Origin: Pseudoxanthomonas sp. PXM01
GTDB lineage: Bacteria > Pseudomonadota > Gammaproteobacteria > Xanthomonadales > Xanthomonadaceae
DNA length: 64,000 nt
Assembly: GCF_014851815.1 (NCBI RefSeq)
Contig: NZ_JACVAJ010000001.1
Coordinates: 310,001-374,000 of the forward strand
Reading direction: 5' to 3'
Shown: one piece after another, positions 55,571-64,000 of the stretch
Layout: every line of letters starts with the position of its first letter
Numbering within the stretch: the stretch's first letter is position 1
Notes under the pieces: generated by a model
Told to the model about the DNA's origin: nothing
Seen by the model: the letters and a program-made list of their open reading frames with translations, nothing else
The model's database searches: none
Position numbers and translations under genes: made by a program

Positions 55571-55624
55571 AGATTCCGAAGTCGTAGCGAGCGCCGCGCT
55601 ATAGATGCGTTGTAGCCCAAATAA

Positions 55625-55657
55625 GGTAGGGCCGACACAGGGGATGCCGGCCCTACC
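55625..55657. repeat. GTAG-type palindrome (REP/SMAG-like)
   Basis: GGTAGGGCCG and CGGCCCTACC form a perfect ten-base inverted repeat with a 13-base spacer. It begins with GTAG on each strand, the mark of the SMAG (Stenotrophomonas maltophilia GTAG) class of short repeats. No T-tract follows, so it is not a strong terminator. It lies in the 218-base gap between the catalase-related and SRAP-like genes; nothing else was seen there. Confidence 0.6.
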
Positions 55658-55788
55658 GCAAACCCGCCACCAGTAAAGGCGACTGGGCGCCAAAGCAGTG
55701 TCCAGTGTCAGGCTTGATGAAGGTGTGAACACCAACCATTGAAACGTGCGCCACGCCTCCTACACGCAGAGTCAGATACGGTTTCGCT

Positions 55789-56511
55789 ATGCGCCGCTTC
55801 GCCCAAGCATTAGCAACTGCAGACGTTCTCCCCGAAGGGCTGCCCGAGGTCTTGGCTAGTGCGCTGATAGATGGCCCAGATCGCTATAACGTGGCCAAAG
55901 GAAAGCCAGCGTTGGTGCTGGCCATGGATGCGCAAGGAAAATTGTGTGTCGCGGAGATGATCTGGGGCCTAATACCGCGCTGGTCCAAAGAACCGGCAAC
56001 CCCCTACACCACCGTCACAGCTCGTCTTGAGCGCGCTCCAAAAAGCCGAATATTTGCTCAGGCCTGGAAAGAACGGCCCTGCGTTGTTCCGATGACCGGA
56101 TATTACAAATGGGATCGGCAGCGTAAGCCACCGTGGCCGCGTTTCATCCAGCGGCAGGACGGCTTAACACTGTTAGCTGCTGGCCTGTGGGAAACCTGGT
56201 TAGGGGAAGAAGGAGCGTTTCTGCACAGCTTCGCGCTGTTGACCGGACCCAATCCTTCGATTCCTCTCCCGCTTACCCCTGATGGCCCCGTGTTCCTCGA
56301 CACGGACCAAGCGCTGCGCTGGCTGCGAGGCTCGCTGTCCTCTCCCCGCAGTTTGATGCGGCATGCCCAGCGCCCACTTTTGGAGAGCTATCCCGTAACC
56401 CGCGCCATAGGTGACCCCACGCGAGAAGACTACACACTGCTCGAACCAGTAGATCCAGACTTGCAGCCGACTACTGTCGAAGATGAATTTGACGAGGTGG
56501 ATGGTGACTGA
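55789..56511 (+). CDS. SRAP-family protein with lost catalytic residues (YedK/HMCES-like)
   Basis: A 240-residue protein aligned to the SOS-response-associated peptidase family that crosslinks to abasic sites in ssDNA. The fold markers are present: N-terminal RRFAQAL, RYNVAKG, WGLIPRW, and SRIFAQAWKERPCVVPMTGYYKW. Yet all four catalytic positions differ: the start is Met-Arg-Arg instead of Met-Cys-Gly-Arg, so Cys2 is lost; the Asn is Thr77; the Glu is Lys107; and the HxRMP His is absent (IPLPLTP at about 148-154). It is therefore predicted to be non-catalytic. No upstream start restores the Cys. Confidence 0.82.
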   Translation: MRRFAQALATADVLPEGLPEVLASALIDGPDRYNVAKGKPALVLAMDAQGKLCVAEMIWGLIPRWSKEPATPYTTVTARLERAPKSRIFAQAWKERPCVVPMTGYYKWDRQRKPPWPRFIQRQDGLTLLAAGLWETWLGEEGAFLHSFALLTGPNPSIPLPLTPDGPVFLDTDQALRWLRGSLSSPRSLMRHAQRPLLESYPVTRAIGDPTREDYTLLEPVDPDLQPTTVEDEFDEVDGD

Positions 56512-56544
56512 CGCGCCTAGAAGACGTAGGCAGCGCTCCAAACA

Positions 56545-56575
56545 AATGCCCCGCTCAACGCGGGGCATTCTCTTC
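56545..56575. terminator. Bidirectional rho-independent terminator
   Basis: AATGCCCCGC and GCGGGGCATT form a perfect ten-base stem with a five-base loop, followed by CTCTTCC. It lies between the convergent SRAP-like and Q/N-rich genes and would end transcription from the left. Confidence 0.85.
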
Positions 56576-56588
56576 CTACCACTGCTGA

Positions 56589-56786
56589 TCAGCGCTTCTG
56601 ATTCTGCTCTTTCTGCTGATCGTTCGCCCGCTGCTCGGTGGTCTGCTTCTGATCGCGGTTCTGACCTTCCTGCTGGTCACGACCCTGACCCTGGCCTTTC
56701 TGCTCGCGGTTTTGGCCTTGGCCCTGCTGATCGTTCTGCTTCTGACCACCTTGGTTCTGGTCATTCTGGTTTTGGTTGTTACCCAT
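56589..56786 (-). CDS. Q/N/G-rich low-complexity small protein
   Basis: A 65-residue protein almost entirely of Gln, Asn, Gly, Asp, Lys, Arg and Glu (MGNNQNQNDQNQ, QGQGQNREQKGQ), so it is likely intrinsically disordered and highly soluble. AGGAG lies eight bases before the ATG at 56786. Short hydrophilic proteins of this type can act in desiccation or osmotic tolerance, but that is only an analogy. The antisense strand is not coding. Confidence 0.6.
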   Translation of the reverse strand: MGNNQNQNDQNQGGQKQNDQQGQGQNREQKGQGQGRDQQEGQNRDQKQTTEQRANDQQKEQNQKR

Positions 56787-57056
56787 TTCGATTCTCCTGA
56801 TCACCGACGCACTTGTCGTAACACCGAAGCTAGGCGCTATGTAGTGAGCGCAACGTGATCCGTGAGAAGTATTTTCAACCTCACTTCGCATTGACGTCTG
56901 AGGAGTAGAAGTAGGTGATGACGCTCGGCTCGAATGGAGAATATTTTCTGATTAATCTCATCCCTATTCAGACAGCTCGAGACGTGTAGTCCTGCGAGTC
57001 GCCATGAAGCAGAACCCCTCACTGAAACACGAGAAGAACTCACTCTAAGGATTCAT

Positions 57057-58220
57057 ATGAAAGCCCTGACCTATCACGGCTCGCACGATGTGCGCGTTGA
57101 AGAAGTTCCCGATCCGAGTCTCGTTCAGAACGACGACATCATCCTGCGCGTCACCGCCACCGCGATCTGCGGGTCCGATCTGCATCTCTACCGGGGCAAG
57201 ATGCCGGCACTCAAGGACGGCGACATTCTGGGCCACGAGTTCATGGGTGTCGTGGAGGAGGTCGGCAGTGGTGTTTTCGAAGTGGCTGTGGGTGACCGCG
57301 TGGTCATTCCCTTCGTTATCGCATGTGGACAGTGCTTTCATTGCCTGCTGGAAGAGTTCTCTGCATGCGAGACCACCAACACTGGTAAGGGGGCGGCGCT
57401 CAACCAGAAGGGGATCAAGCCCCCGGCCGCCCTGTTCGGCTATACCCACCTCTATGGGGGTGTGCCGGGAGGCCAAGCCGAGTATGTCCGCGTGCCTAAG
57501 GCCAACGTGGGGCCGCTAACGATTCCTGACGCCCTGTCCGATGAACAGGTTCTGTTTCTCTCTGACATCCTACCGACTGGGTATCAGGCCGTGCGCAACG
57601 CCGGCGTCGGAAAAGGCTCCTCTCTGGCCATCTTCGGTGCCGGACCCGTGGGTTTGATGTCTGCCGCGTGCGCACGAATGCTGGGCGCGGAACAGATCTT
57701 CATGGTGGACGAGTTGCAATATCGGCTCGACTTCGCCGTTCAAGCCTATGGCGTCATACCCATCAATATGAAAGACGTCGATGACCCGGCTGAGCTGATC
57801 ATGCAGCAGACGAACGGTCGTGGCGTGGACGCCACCGTGGACGCGGTAGGGTTCGAGGCCAAGGGCAGCACCACGGAAACCATCCTGACCAACCTCAAGA
57901 TCGAAGGCAGCAGCGGTGCTGCTCTGCGCCAGTGCATCGCTGCCACCCGCCGATGCGGCACGGTCAGCGTGCCAGGCGTCTATGCAGGCTTCATCCATGC
58001 GTTCATGTTCGGGGACGCCTTCGACAAGGGCCTGACCTTCAAGATGGGCCAGACCCATGCCCAGGCGCTCATGCCTGAGCTGCTGGAACACGTAGGCAAC
58101 GGCCTCATCAAGCCGGAGATCATCATCTCCCATCGGATGAGCTTGGCAGACGCCGCCGAAGGCTACGCTACGTTCGATAAGGCAGAAGACGACTGCAGGA
58201 AGGTTGTCTTAACCCCATAG
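57057..58220 (+). CDS. Zinc-dependent alcohol dehydrogenase (formaldehyde dehydrogenase-like)
   Basis: A 387-residue medium-chain dehydrogenase. Catalytic zinc ligands are Cys38 in [10 protein letters not shown] and His60 in GHEFMG; structural zinc is bound by Cys90, 93, 96 and 104 ([15 protein letters not shown]). The NAD fold has [18 protein letters not shown]. The pattern resembles the glutathione-independent formaldehyde dehydrogenase-like branch with [10 protein letters not shown]. Substrate unknown, with aldehyde or alcohol detoxification under stress likely. ATG at 57057; a terminator follows. Confidence 0.9.
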   Translation: MKALTYHGSHDVRVEEVPDPSLVQNDDIILRVTATAICGSDLHLYRGKMPALKDGDILGHEFMGVVEEVGSGVFEVAVGDRVVIPFVIACGQCFHCLLEEFSACETTNTGKGAALNQKGIKPPAALFGYTHLYGGVPGGQAEYVRVPKANVGPLTIPDALSDEQVLFLSDILPTGYQAVRNAGVGKGSSLAIFGAGPVGLMSAACARMLGAEQIFMVDELQYRLDFAVQAYGVIPINMKDVDDPAELIMQQTNGRGVDATVDAVGFEAKGSTTETILTNLKIEGSSGAALRQCIAATRRCGTVSVPGVYAGFIHAFMFGDAFDKGLTFKMGQTHAQALMPELLEHVGNGLIKPEIIISHRMSLADAAEGYATFDKAEDDCRKVVLTP

Positions 58221-58262
58221 CGGGCACGGGCAAAAGGATTTAGCGAAAGAAGGGATCCGCCA

Positions 58263-58297
58263 AACACCCCCGTCGACCACGTCACGGGGGTGTTCTC
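58263..58297. terminator. Rho-independent terminator between ADH and Nei genes
   Basis: AACACCCCCGT and ACGGGGGTGTT form an 11-base perfect stem with a ten-base loop, followed by CTCTT. Both flanking genes converge on it, so it may serve both directions. Confidence 0.88.
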
Positions 58298-58328
58298 TTA
58301 CCCATACGTATCGTGTCTGCGGGTTGAG

Positions 58329-59060
58329 CTAGTAGAGAACCTGGCAGCGCTCACAGAAGAAGCTTCGCCGCTGCGTCTTGCCCAGATAGGCTTTGGTCAA
58401 GAGCTGACCACAACTGGGGCAAACCCGTTTGGTGTGCACCAACCAGTGCTTCTTCAAAACGAAGGCCTTCTTCCACTCCAGGAAGTCGAAACTGTATTGG
58501 CGCGCCTGCTTGATCATCTCGCCCAATTTCCGGGGAGGCAGATCCCCCACCAGGCTGGCTGGCTGGACCCGGATGCGATACAGCACTTCGTTCTTAATGA
58601 TGTTGCCCACGCCAGCAAAGATGTTCTGATCTAACAGGGCATCGCATACCAGCGTATCGGGGATCTCTTTCAGCTTGGCTCTAGCCTTCTTTGGACTCCA
58701 TTGATCGGACAGCACATCGCCGCTCCAATCGTAGGCCTCCTCGAGCGGACCTTGGATGTATTTCAAGGAACACGTGTAGAAATTGATCTCACCCTTATCA
58801 AAGCGAAGGGACAGCCGTGGTTTTGCGCCCGCCTTCTTTTCATCGATTCTGTAGGAACCGAACATCATCAGATGAATGCGCAGGCTAAAGCCGGAGAACT
58901 CGAGCAAGAAATGCTTGCCCCAGCTGCGCACAGAGACAATCCGTCTGCCCTGCATGCGCTCGATGTCCAGGGTGCTGTTCCCACTCACTGACCGCACCGT
59001 CTTGCCTCTAAATCGTGCAGCTTCCTGCCGGAGAACGAGGATGGAAGGACCTTCCGGCAT
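58329..59060 (-). CDS. Fpg/Nei-family DNA glycosylase (endonuclease VIII-like)
   Basis: A 243-residue base-excision repair enzyme that removes oxidised bases and cleaves the abasic site. It begins PEGPSILVLRQEAARFRGK, placing the nucleophilic Pro2 and catalytic Glu3 as in Nei. The conserved helix-two-turn-helix is in LLDQNIFAGVGNIIKNEVLY, and the C-terminal zinc finger is CPSCGQLLT...FFCERCQ. It overlaps the DUF72 gene by one base, so both form an operon. Confidence 0.92.
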   Translation of the reverse strand: MPEGPSILVLRQEAARFRGKTVRSVSGNSTLDIERMQGRRIVSVRSWGKHFLLEFSGFSLRIHLMMFGSYRIDEKKAGAKPRLSLRFDKGEINFYTCSLKYIQGPLEEAYDWSGDVLSDQWSPKKARAKLKEIPDTLVCDALLDQNIFAGVGNIIKNEVLYRIRVQPASLVGDLPPRKLGEMIKQARQYSFDFLEWKKAFVLKKHWLVHTKRVCPSCGQLLTKAYLGKTQRRSFFCERCQVLY

Positions 59061-59830
59061 CAGGGCTCACCCTTTAGATCGACTGAAAACAGCGTTTTCA
59101 GGCGTGCCGCATTCGCAGTGGCATAGCCGTGCGCCGTGTTATCGAAGATGACCCATGCCGATACCCGCTTTGAGAGTTGTCCGCGCACTTGATTGGCCAA
59201 TGTCGCCAACGCGTCTTCGCCGTAGCTGCTGTAATACATCCGCGGCGATCCATGCCACCTCCAGTAGCGAAGGCGCCCAAAGGAACCTGGTGTGGCGGCT
59301 TCGCCAGTGATCGCAGGGTCCGCAGCGGCTCGACTGATCTCGTATCGCTCGAGAGCAAGCTCAGCGCTGGCTTCAAACCAGGTGCGATGGCGTGGCTCGC
59401 AAACAATCGGGGCTGACGTTCGTCTACGGACCATGGCAAAGAACGTGGACGTCACTCGTGCATCGAATCCCATTGAGGGCGGCAACTGCACAAGGAGGCC
59501 GCCGAGTTTGCTACCGAGCCCCTCAACTTCACCGATGAATTGATCCAAGAGTGCGCCACAGCCTTGCAGCCGGGCTTCGTGGCTGATGGACTTCGGTATC
59601 TTTACCGAGAACTGGAAGTACCGAGGGACCGCCTGCGCCCAGCGATCGTAGGTCTTGGCCTGATGGGAGCGATAGAACGAGGAATTTATTTCAGCTGCAT
59701 TGAACAGCGTCGCGTAGCGCTCCAGCACGGTCTCACCTTCACCGAAGAGACCGCGCTGAGCGGCGGGAATGCTCCACCCTGCACACCCAATCTGCAGGCG
59801 AGTCTTAGCCGCCGTCATGGAAGCCGCCAT
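59060..59830 (-). CDS. DUF72 protein
   Basis: A 256-residue protein of the YecE/DUF72 family with TIM-barrel-like fold. Motifs seen: LQIGCAGWSIP, VLERYATLFNAAEINSSFYR and FSVKIPKSISHE, then LGGLLVQLPPSMGF and the C-terminal WVIFDNTAHGYATANA. The function is not established. It is often encoded beside Nei, Ku or LigD genes, a link to DNA repair. Seven bases separate it from the catalase gene. Confidence 0.9.
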   Translation of the reverse strand: MAASMTAAKTRLQIGCAGWSIPAAQRGLFGEGETVLERYATLFNAAEINSSFYRSHQAKTYDRWAQAVPRYFQFSVKIPKSISHEARLQGCGALLDQFIGEVEGLGSKLGGLLVQLPPSMGFDARVTSTFFAMVRRRTSAPIVCEPRHRTWFEASAELALERYEISRAAADPAITGEAATPGSFGRLRYWRWHGSPRMYYSSYGEDALATLANQVRGQLSKRVSAWVIFDNTAHGYATANAARLKTLFSVDLKGEP

Positions 59831-59836
59831 TCGGCT

Positions 59837-62230
59837 TCATAACAGAGGCGGATCCGTTTCCCGCCCAAAGTGCTTATGCAGGGCTAACGCTTCCAGGAAC
59901 TGGCCCGCTGCGCCCTCATTCGGCTCGTTCTGAAGCAGCAGCCCCGGATCGGCCTCATCCCTCAGCACGCCGGCACCCTCTACGAAAGCGACCGCCTCGC
60001 CCAGGGCCAGAATGGTCTTGAGGTGTCGGAACTGCTCCTTTACGAACTCCGTAGCGCGCCCGTCTCGCGCCCATCCCTTTGCCGTGCCCTCCCCATCAGG
60101 AAGGATCACCCCATCGAACAGGACGGCGGGCTCGTTCTCGAAGGAGGCGTCTGCGTCGATCTCACTGCCATCGGCCGCAGTAAAGACGCCAATCCGATGG
60201 CCAATCAGGCGACCCACCGCACCGGCGTCCAGCAACGCCTGCTGGGCCTCTGCCACTTGGTCGCCGTCGACCCCGTCGCCTACAAAGATGGCAACCTTAC
60301 GCGTCGCCACGCCCGCCTTCCCTGGGTGGGCGAACATCGATAAGGATTGGGAAACGTCCACTTCTGCCTTGGGCGGCTCTGGGAGAGCCCGGGGCATGGC
60401 ATCCGGGAGGGGCATGCCGAGCCCTTCAGCCACTTGCGCCGCTAGGTCTTCCGAGGCGCTGCGAAGCATGGACAGGACGCGCTGGCGAATCGCCGGCACC
60501 GTCAGCTTCGACAACTCGAAGCGGAAGGCGGCAGCAATATGGGCTTGTTCCACAGGAGTCTGGCTATTGAAAAACAGGGCCGCCTGATTGAAGTGCTCGG
60601 CGAACTTTTCGGGCTTGCCACGAACCTCGTCCTGCTCAACCGGTTCGGGGAACGAGACAATCCCGGCGGCACCGGCCTGAAACGGACAGCCGCCGCCCAG
60701 TGAGTTCGGCTCATAGGAAACCTTGCCCCGGTGAATGGCTTGGCGGTGCAGCCCATCACGCTGGTTGTTGTGAACGGGGGCGATGGGCGCGTTGATCGGG
60801 ATTTCGTGGAAATTCGGCCCGCCCAGTCGGCTCAGCTGAGTGTCCACATAGGAGTGAATTCGACCTGCCAGCAAGGGATCATTGGTGAAGTCGATCCCCG
60901 GAACCACGTGGGCCGTGCAAAACGCCACCTGCTCCGTTTCGGCGAAGAAATTGTCCGGGTTACGGTTGAGCACCATGCGGCCTAAGGGGGTAACGGGCAC
61001 GAGTTCTTCAGGGATGATCTTGGTCGCGTCCAGGATGTCGAACGAGAAACGCTCAGCATCCTCTTCGGAGAATATTTGCACGCCCAACTCCCACTCCGGA
61101 TACGCGCCCGCCTCGATGGCCTCCCAGAGATCTCGTCGGTGGTAGTCAGGGTCGCAACCGGAAATCTTCACAGCCTCGTCCCAAAGCAGAGCGTGGGTGC
61201 CCTGAAGAGGTGTCCAATGGAACTTCACGAAGGACGACTGGCCTTGGTCGTTGACGAAGCGGAAGGTGTGAACACCGAAGCCTTGCATCATCCGGTAGCT
61301 GCGAGGAATGGCGCGGTCAGACATCAGCCACATCAGCATGTGGGTGGACTCGGGCATCAGCGACACGAAATCCCAGAAGGTGTCGTGGGCTGACGCCGCT
61401 TGAGGCATGGCATGCTGCGGTTCGGGTTTAACCGCATGCACCAGATCGGGAAACTTCATCGCATCCTGGATGAAGAACACGGGCATGTTGTTACCCACCA
61501 GGTCCCAATTGCCCTCGTCGGTGTAGAACTTCACGGCAAACCCGCGCACATCACGGGCGGTGTCCTTGCTGCCGCGCTCGCCGGCCACGGTGGAAAAGCG
61601 GACAAATACCGGGGTGATCTTGCCGGCCCCCTGGAAGGGTGCGGCACGAGTCAGCTTGCTTTGATTCTCGTAGCTTTCGAAGAAGCCGTGGGCCGCTGAG
61701 CCACGCGCATGCACGATACGCTCCGGAATACGCTCGTGGTCGAAATGCGTGATCTTCTCGCGGAGGATGAAATCCTTCAGCAGTGCAGGACCACGCAGAC
61801 CTGCTTTCAGCGAGTTCTGGTTGTCAGAGATTGGGACACCCTGATTCGTGGTCAGGCGTTGGCCGCTGCTGTCCACACGCACGCGATCGAGGGAACCGAC
61901 CATCGGATTCACGCCTTCCTCTGCGCGTGTGCCTAGTTTCTCCGAGGTATTGGTCTCCGCCAGGGTGCTGGCAGTCACCAATGAGGACGGAGGGATGATC
62001 TGGGTGCCCTCGGGCGGATCCAGTGCCCCTTCCCGCCCATGCTCAGCGGCCTTGTTCTCGTTGAACGGCATGGCGGCAGCAGTAGCCTCCACCTCCGCGC
62101 TCTGCTCTGCCGCCAAGTCATTCGAGCCCTGCGGTGGGGCCTTTGAGGCCGAACTGTCTGAATTGCGTACGGCCGAAGCCCCTGCAACGTTCTTCTTGGT
62201 TTTGGGGCTGGATTTGCGTGACGTCGCCAT
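59837..62230 (-). CDS. katE: Large-subunit catalase KatE (HPII type)
   Basis: A 797-residue clade II catalase. A long hydrophilic N-terminal extension (about 1-105) precedes the barrel. The active-site His lies in [13 protein letters not shown], the heme Tyr in [22 protein letters not shown], and the C-terminal DJ-1/PfpI-like domain begins at [19 protein letters not shown]. It detoxifies hydrogen peroxide in stationary phase in many bacteria. The ATG at 62230 has AGGA upstream; an ATG at 62257 is in frame. Confidence 0.95.
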   Translation of the reverse strand: MATSRKSSPKTKKNVAGASAVRNSDSSASKAPPQGSNDLAAEQSAEVEATAAAMPFNENKAAEHGREGALDPPEGTQIIPPSSLVTASTLAETNTSEKLGTRAEEGVNPMVGSLDRVRVDSSGQRLTTNQGVPISDNQNSLKAGLRGPALLKDFILREKITHFDHERIPERIVHARGSAAHGFFESYENQSKLTRAAPFQGAGKITPVFVRFSTVAGERGSKDTARDVRGFAVKFYTDEGNWDLVGNNMPVFFIQDAMKFPDLVHAVKPEPQHAMPQAASAHDTFWDFVSLMPESTHMLMWLMSDRAIPRSYRMMQGFGVHTFRFVNDQGQSSFVKFHWTPLQGTHALLWDEAVKISGCDPDYHRRDLWEAIEAGAYPEWELGVQIFSEEDAERFSFDILDATKIIPEELVPVTPLGRMVLNRNPDNFFAETEQVAFCTAHVVPGIDFTNDPLLAGRIHSYVDTQLSRLGGPNFHEIPINAPIAPVHNNQRDGLHRQAIHRGKVSYEPNSLGGGCPFQAGAAGIVSFPEPVEQDEVRGKPEKFAEHFNQAALFFNSQTPVEQAHIAAAFRFELSKLTVPAIRQRVLSMLRSASEDLAAQVAEGLGMPLPDAMPRALPEPPKAEVDVSQSLSMFAHPGKAGVATRKVAIFVGDGVDGDQVAEAQQALLDAGAVGRLIGHRIGVFTAADGSEIDADASFENEPAVLFDGVILPDGEGTAKGWARDGRATEFVKEQFRHLKTILALGEAVAFVEGAGVLRDEADPGLLLQNEPNEGAAGQFLEALALHKHFGRETDPPLL

Positions 62231-62280
62231 GAGTAAGTCCTGATCGAGTAAGTCCATCCATCGTTGATGGCGGGGCTTCT

Positions 62281-62310
62281 AAAAGAAGTAAGCCCGCCAA
62301 TTGGCGGGCT
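62281..62310 (-). terminator. Rho-independent terminator after the ferritin-like gene
   Basis: AGCCCGCCAA and TTGGCGGGCT are perfect ten-base arms (62291-62310). On the minus strand the stem is followed by TACTTCTTTT. It lies downstream of the ferritin-like gene and upstream of katE, so the two genes probably have separate transcripts. Confidence 0.8.
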
Positions 62311-62315
62311 CTTGG

Positions 62316-62924
62316 TTACAACATGTCTTCGCGGGCCTGTTCGGCTCTTGCCGCACCGATGGCGGTTTCGACCTTCTTCACCTCTTCCGGCGGAGGTAGA
62401 ACCGCGGGCATTCCCAAGCTTTGAATCCAAAGCTCTCGGCACCAGCCTTTGGTGTGGTAAAGATGATGATCTTCATCGTCCTCCACCTCGTCGTAAGCTG
62501 CCTTCAATACCTGGCCCAGCTTGCCGCCCGCGGCTTCGGCAACCTTGCCGATCAGTTCCCAATTCGTGTGATCCTTGGTCTCAGCCAACACTACACACTC
62601 GCATGCCACCAACTCTGCAGCAGCGGGATCTGCGTTCGCTTGAGCCATCTCGATAGCTGCCACCAATGAGGCGCCTAGGTGAGCGCAAACTTCACGACCG
62701 GGACTCATTTCCTCGGTATCCATGCCCAGTTCTCCGAAGACCTGGGTAAGCACCTCCTCATGATGCTCTGTCTCCTCCAGATACTCCTGCCACTCTTCGC
62801 GAAGATCATCATTTACGGCGGCATTGACTGCTGCCGTGTAGATCTTGATGCCACCGCGTTCGGTTTCCAGCGCCTGAAGGAGTAGTTCCTTGACACCGCT
62901 TTGCTCATAGCCCTTGCTTGCCAT
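62316..62924 (-). CDS. Ferritin-like (rubrerythrin-type) protein
   Basis: A 202-residue helical protein. The N-terminal pattern KELLLQALETERGGIKIYTAAVNAA with a Glu and the second helix EWQEYLEETEHHEEVL with Glu and His fit a four-helix di-iron bundle. A third helix carries ELVACECVVLAETKDHTNWE, and the C-terminal part ends with KGWCRELWIQSLGMP. It may store or detoxify iron, or sense it. GGAG is six bases before the ATG at 62924. Confidence 0.75.
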   Translation of the reverse strand: MASKGYEQSGVKELLLQALETERGGIKIYTAAVNAAVNDDLREEWQEYLEETEHHEEVLTQVFGELGMDTEEMSPGREVCAHLGASLVAAIEMAQANADPAAAELVACECVVLAETKDHTNWELIGKVAEAAGGKLGQVLKAAYDEVEDDEDHHLYHTKGWCRELWIQSLGMPAVLPPPEEVKKVETAIGAARAEQAREDML

Positions 62925-63247
62925 TTCTGACTCCATTAGCTGGGGAGGAAGGAGTCCGGATACTCATCCTGTCCCCGCGAATGTCGCGTGAGCACTGCAC
63001 CTTCCGCGCGCCGAAGAATCAACATCGCTGCGCCTTTCGGAATGCAGTTCAATAGCAAGAACGTCCCTCAATTCCCACGATAAAGAAGCTCAACGGCTAC
63101 CGTTTGCCAATTCATCGGGGAACATCGACCCGCCTGATCGATCAGCGCTTCTCATGCTGCACAGAACTGCTTACGACTTTTCCGTCGGACAGACGGTAAG
63201 AGCGCTGAGCTAGGTGGTGAGCATCACGTGACCACGCTAACTGAACG

Positions 63248-64000
63248 TCATCTAGTGACTTCAATCCAAGCAGGGGCATGATCGCTGGCTTTCTCCAGCA
63301 ACCTCACCCACCGATCTACTCCAGCACTCTTGAGACGCTTGGAAAGGACGGGATTGAGCAACAAGTGGTCAATTCGCAACCCCCGATCCCGTTCAGCGTG
63401 TTGGCGGAAGTAGTCCCAGAACGTGTAGAGCCCTCTGCCCGGTCCGTAAATTTTCAATAGGCTGTCTGTCCAACCTTGTTCGAGTAGCCGGAAGTAAGCT
63501 TCGCGCGACTCTGGCTGTAACAAGGCGTCCCGTCGCCATCCCTTGGGATCGTAAATGTCCTCATCAGTGGGGACGACATTGAAGTCACCAATCAGGGCGA
63601 CCGGATGTGGGAGATCTACCAAGGTCTTGGCATGTCGGTGTAGCCGAGACATCCACTTGAGCTTGTAGTCGAACTTGGGGCCAGGCTGGGGATTTCCGTT
63701 GGGGAGGTAGACACACCCCACCACGATCCCGTGCACCGCCGCCTCTATGTAACGACTCTGATCATCCTTTGGATCCCCTGGAAGGCCTCGTCGGCTCTCA
63801 ATTGGATCTTGGCCGCGCGACAGAAGGGCCACGCCATTCCAAGAACGCTGACCCTGCCAGATTGCGCCGTAACCTGCCTCGTTGATGTCCGCTTCCGGGA
63901 ATGCACTGTCGACAGATTTGAGCTCCTGAAGGGCAACAATGTCGGGCTTCTCTTTCTCTAGCCATGCCAAGAGATGTGGCAGACGGGAGCTGATGCCATT
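63248..64000 (-). CDS. xthA: Exodeoxyribonuclease III, partial (5' end outside window)
   Basis: The frame is open to the window edge (at least 250 residues). DIVALQELKSVDSAFP holds the metal-binding Glu, YLPNGNP and ALIGDFNVVPTDEDIYDP carry the catalytic Asp and Asn, and SDHAPAWIEV carries the His near the end. It is an AP endonuclease and 3'-5' exonuclease in base-excision repair. It is separated from the ferritin-like gene by 323 bases, in which I see no gene. Confidence 0.92.
   Translation of the reverse strand, partial: NGISSRLPHLLAWLEKEKPDIVALQELKSVDSAFPEADINEAGYGAIWQGQRSWNGVALLSRGQDPIESRRGLPGDPKDDQSRYIEAAVHGIVVGCVYLPNGNPQPGPKFDYKLKWMSRLHRHAKTLVDLPHPVALIGDFNVVPTDEDIYDPKGWRRDALLQPESREAYFRLLEQGWTDSLLKIYGPGRGLYTFWDYFRQHAERDRGLRIDHLLLNPVLSKRLKSAGVDRWVRLLEKASDHAPAWIEVTR

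Overview
The window is high-GC gammaproteobacterial chromosome, most likely from a xanthomonad-type bacterium (Pseudoxanthomonas, Stenotrophomonas, Lysobacter or Xanthomonas relatives). The basis is a complete xanthomonadin/aryl-polyene-type pigment cluster with a flavin halogenase-like gene and an ammonia-lyase, a copLAB-type copper operon, a ppsA/ppsR pair, and a GTAG-type palindrome like those of Stenotrophomonas. The assignment is inference from gene content; no 16S gene is present.

Layout. (1) 1-8.7 kb is housekeeping: a partial DUF2721 membrane protein, oligoribonuclease, a secreted rhodanese/Sel1-like protein, an MscS channel, the divergent ppsA/ppsR pair, a DUF1249 protein, and a tRNA-Ala/tRNA-Glu operon with recognisable promoter and terminator. 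(2) 8.8-26.8 kb is one long plus-strand aryl polyene operon. It encodes a chain-length factor, acyltransferases, two ACPs, a fused adenylation-dehydratase protein, a glycosyltransferase, a HAL-type lyase, a thioesterase, a LolA-like carrier, an MMPL exporter, a halogenase-like flavoenzyme, a DUF3261 lipoprotein, two ketosynthases, a second dehydratase and a ketoreductase. Three small exported proteins follow and the run ends in a strong terminator. Most genes overlap by 4-20 bases, which implies tight co-transcription. (3) 26.8-33.4 kb is copper resistance on the minus strand: MerR regulator plus P1B ATPase, then copL-copA-copB and a DUF411 protein. (4) Glucokinase (33.5-34.6 kb) borders a mobile island.

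(5) 34.6-43.4 kb is an integrase/KfrA-type island carrying anti-phage defence. A CapW-like WYL repressor diverges from a CD-NTase, an E2-like protein without E1 or JAB, and a two-transmembrane SAVED effector. This is a CBASS operon of the short type II layout. Downstream on the same strand is a 609-residue protein with a CHAT/caspase-like His-Cys core, which is the most novel candidate component. The intergenic region between the repressor and the cyclase holds strong dyads built from CGAATAG.

(6) 43.4-50.1 kb is a mosaic accessory block: a DUF4440 protein, LysR with two metallo-beta-lactamase-fold proteins, a GGCT-like protein, an AraC regulator/MFS exporter pair, and an oxidoreductase cut off after 97 residues, which looks like a rearrangement junction. 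(7) 50.1-64 kb is a stress and DNA-repair block: BON protein, orphan response regulator, UvrA2-like ATPase, catalase-related protein, an SRAP-family protein that has lost its catalytic residues, a Q/N-rich small protein, zinc alcohol dehydrogenase, Fpg/Nei glycosylase, DUF72 protein, large KatE catalase, ferritin-like protein and a partial exonuclease III at the right edge. No CRISPR array, rRNA or intact insertion sequence was seen.
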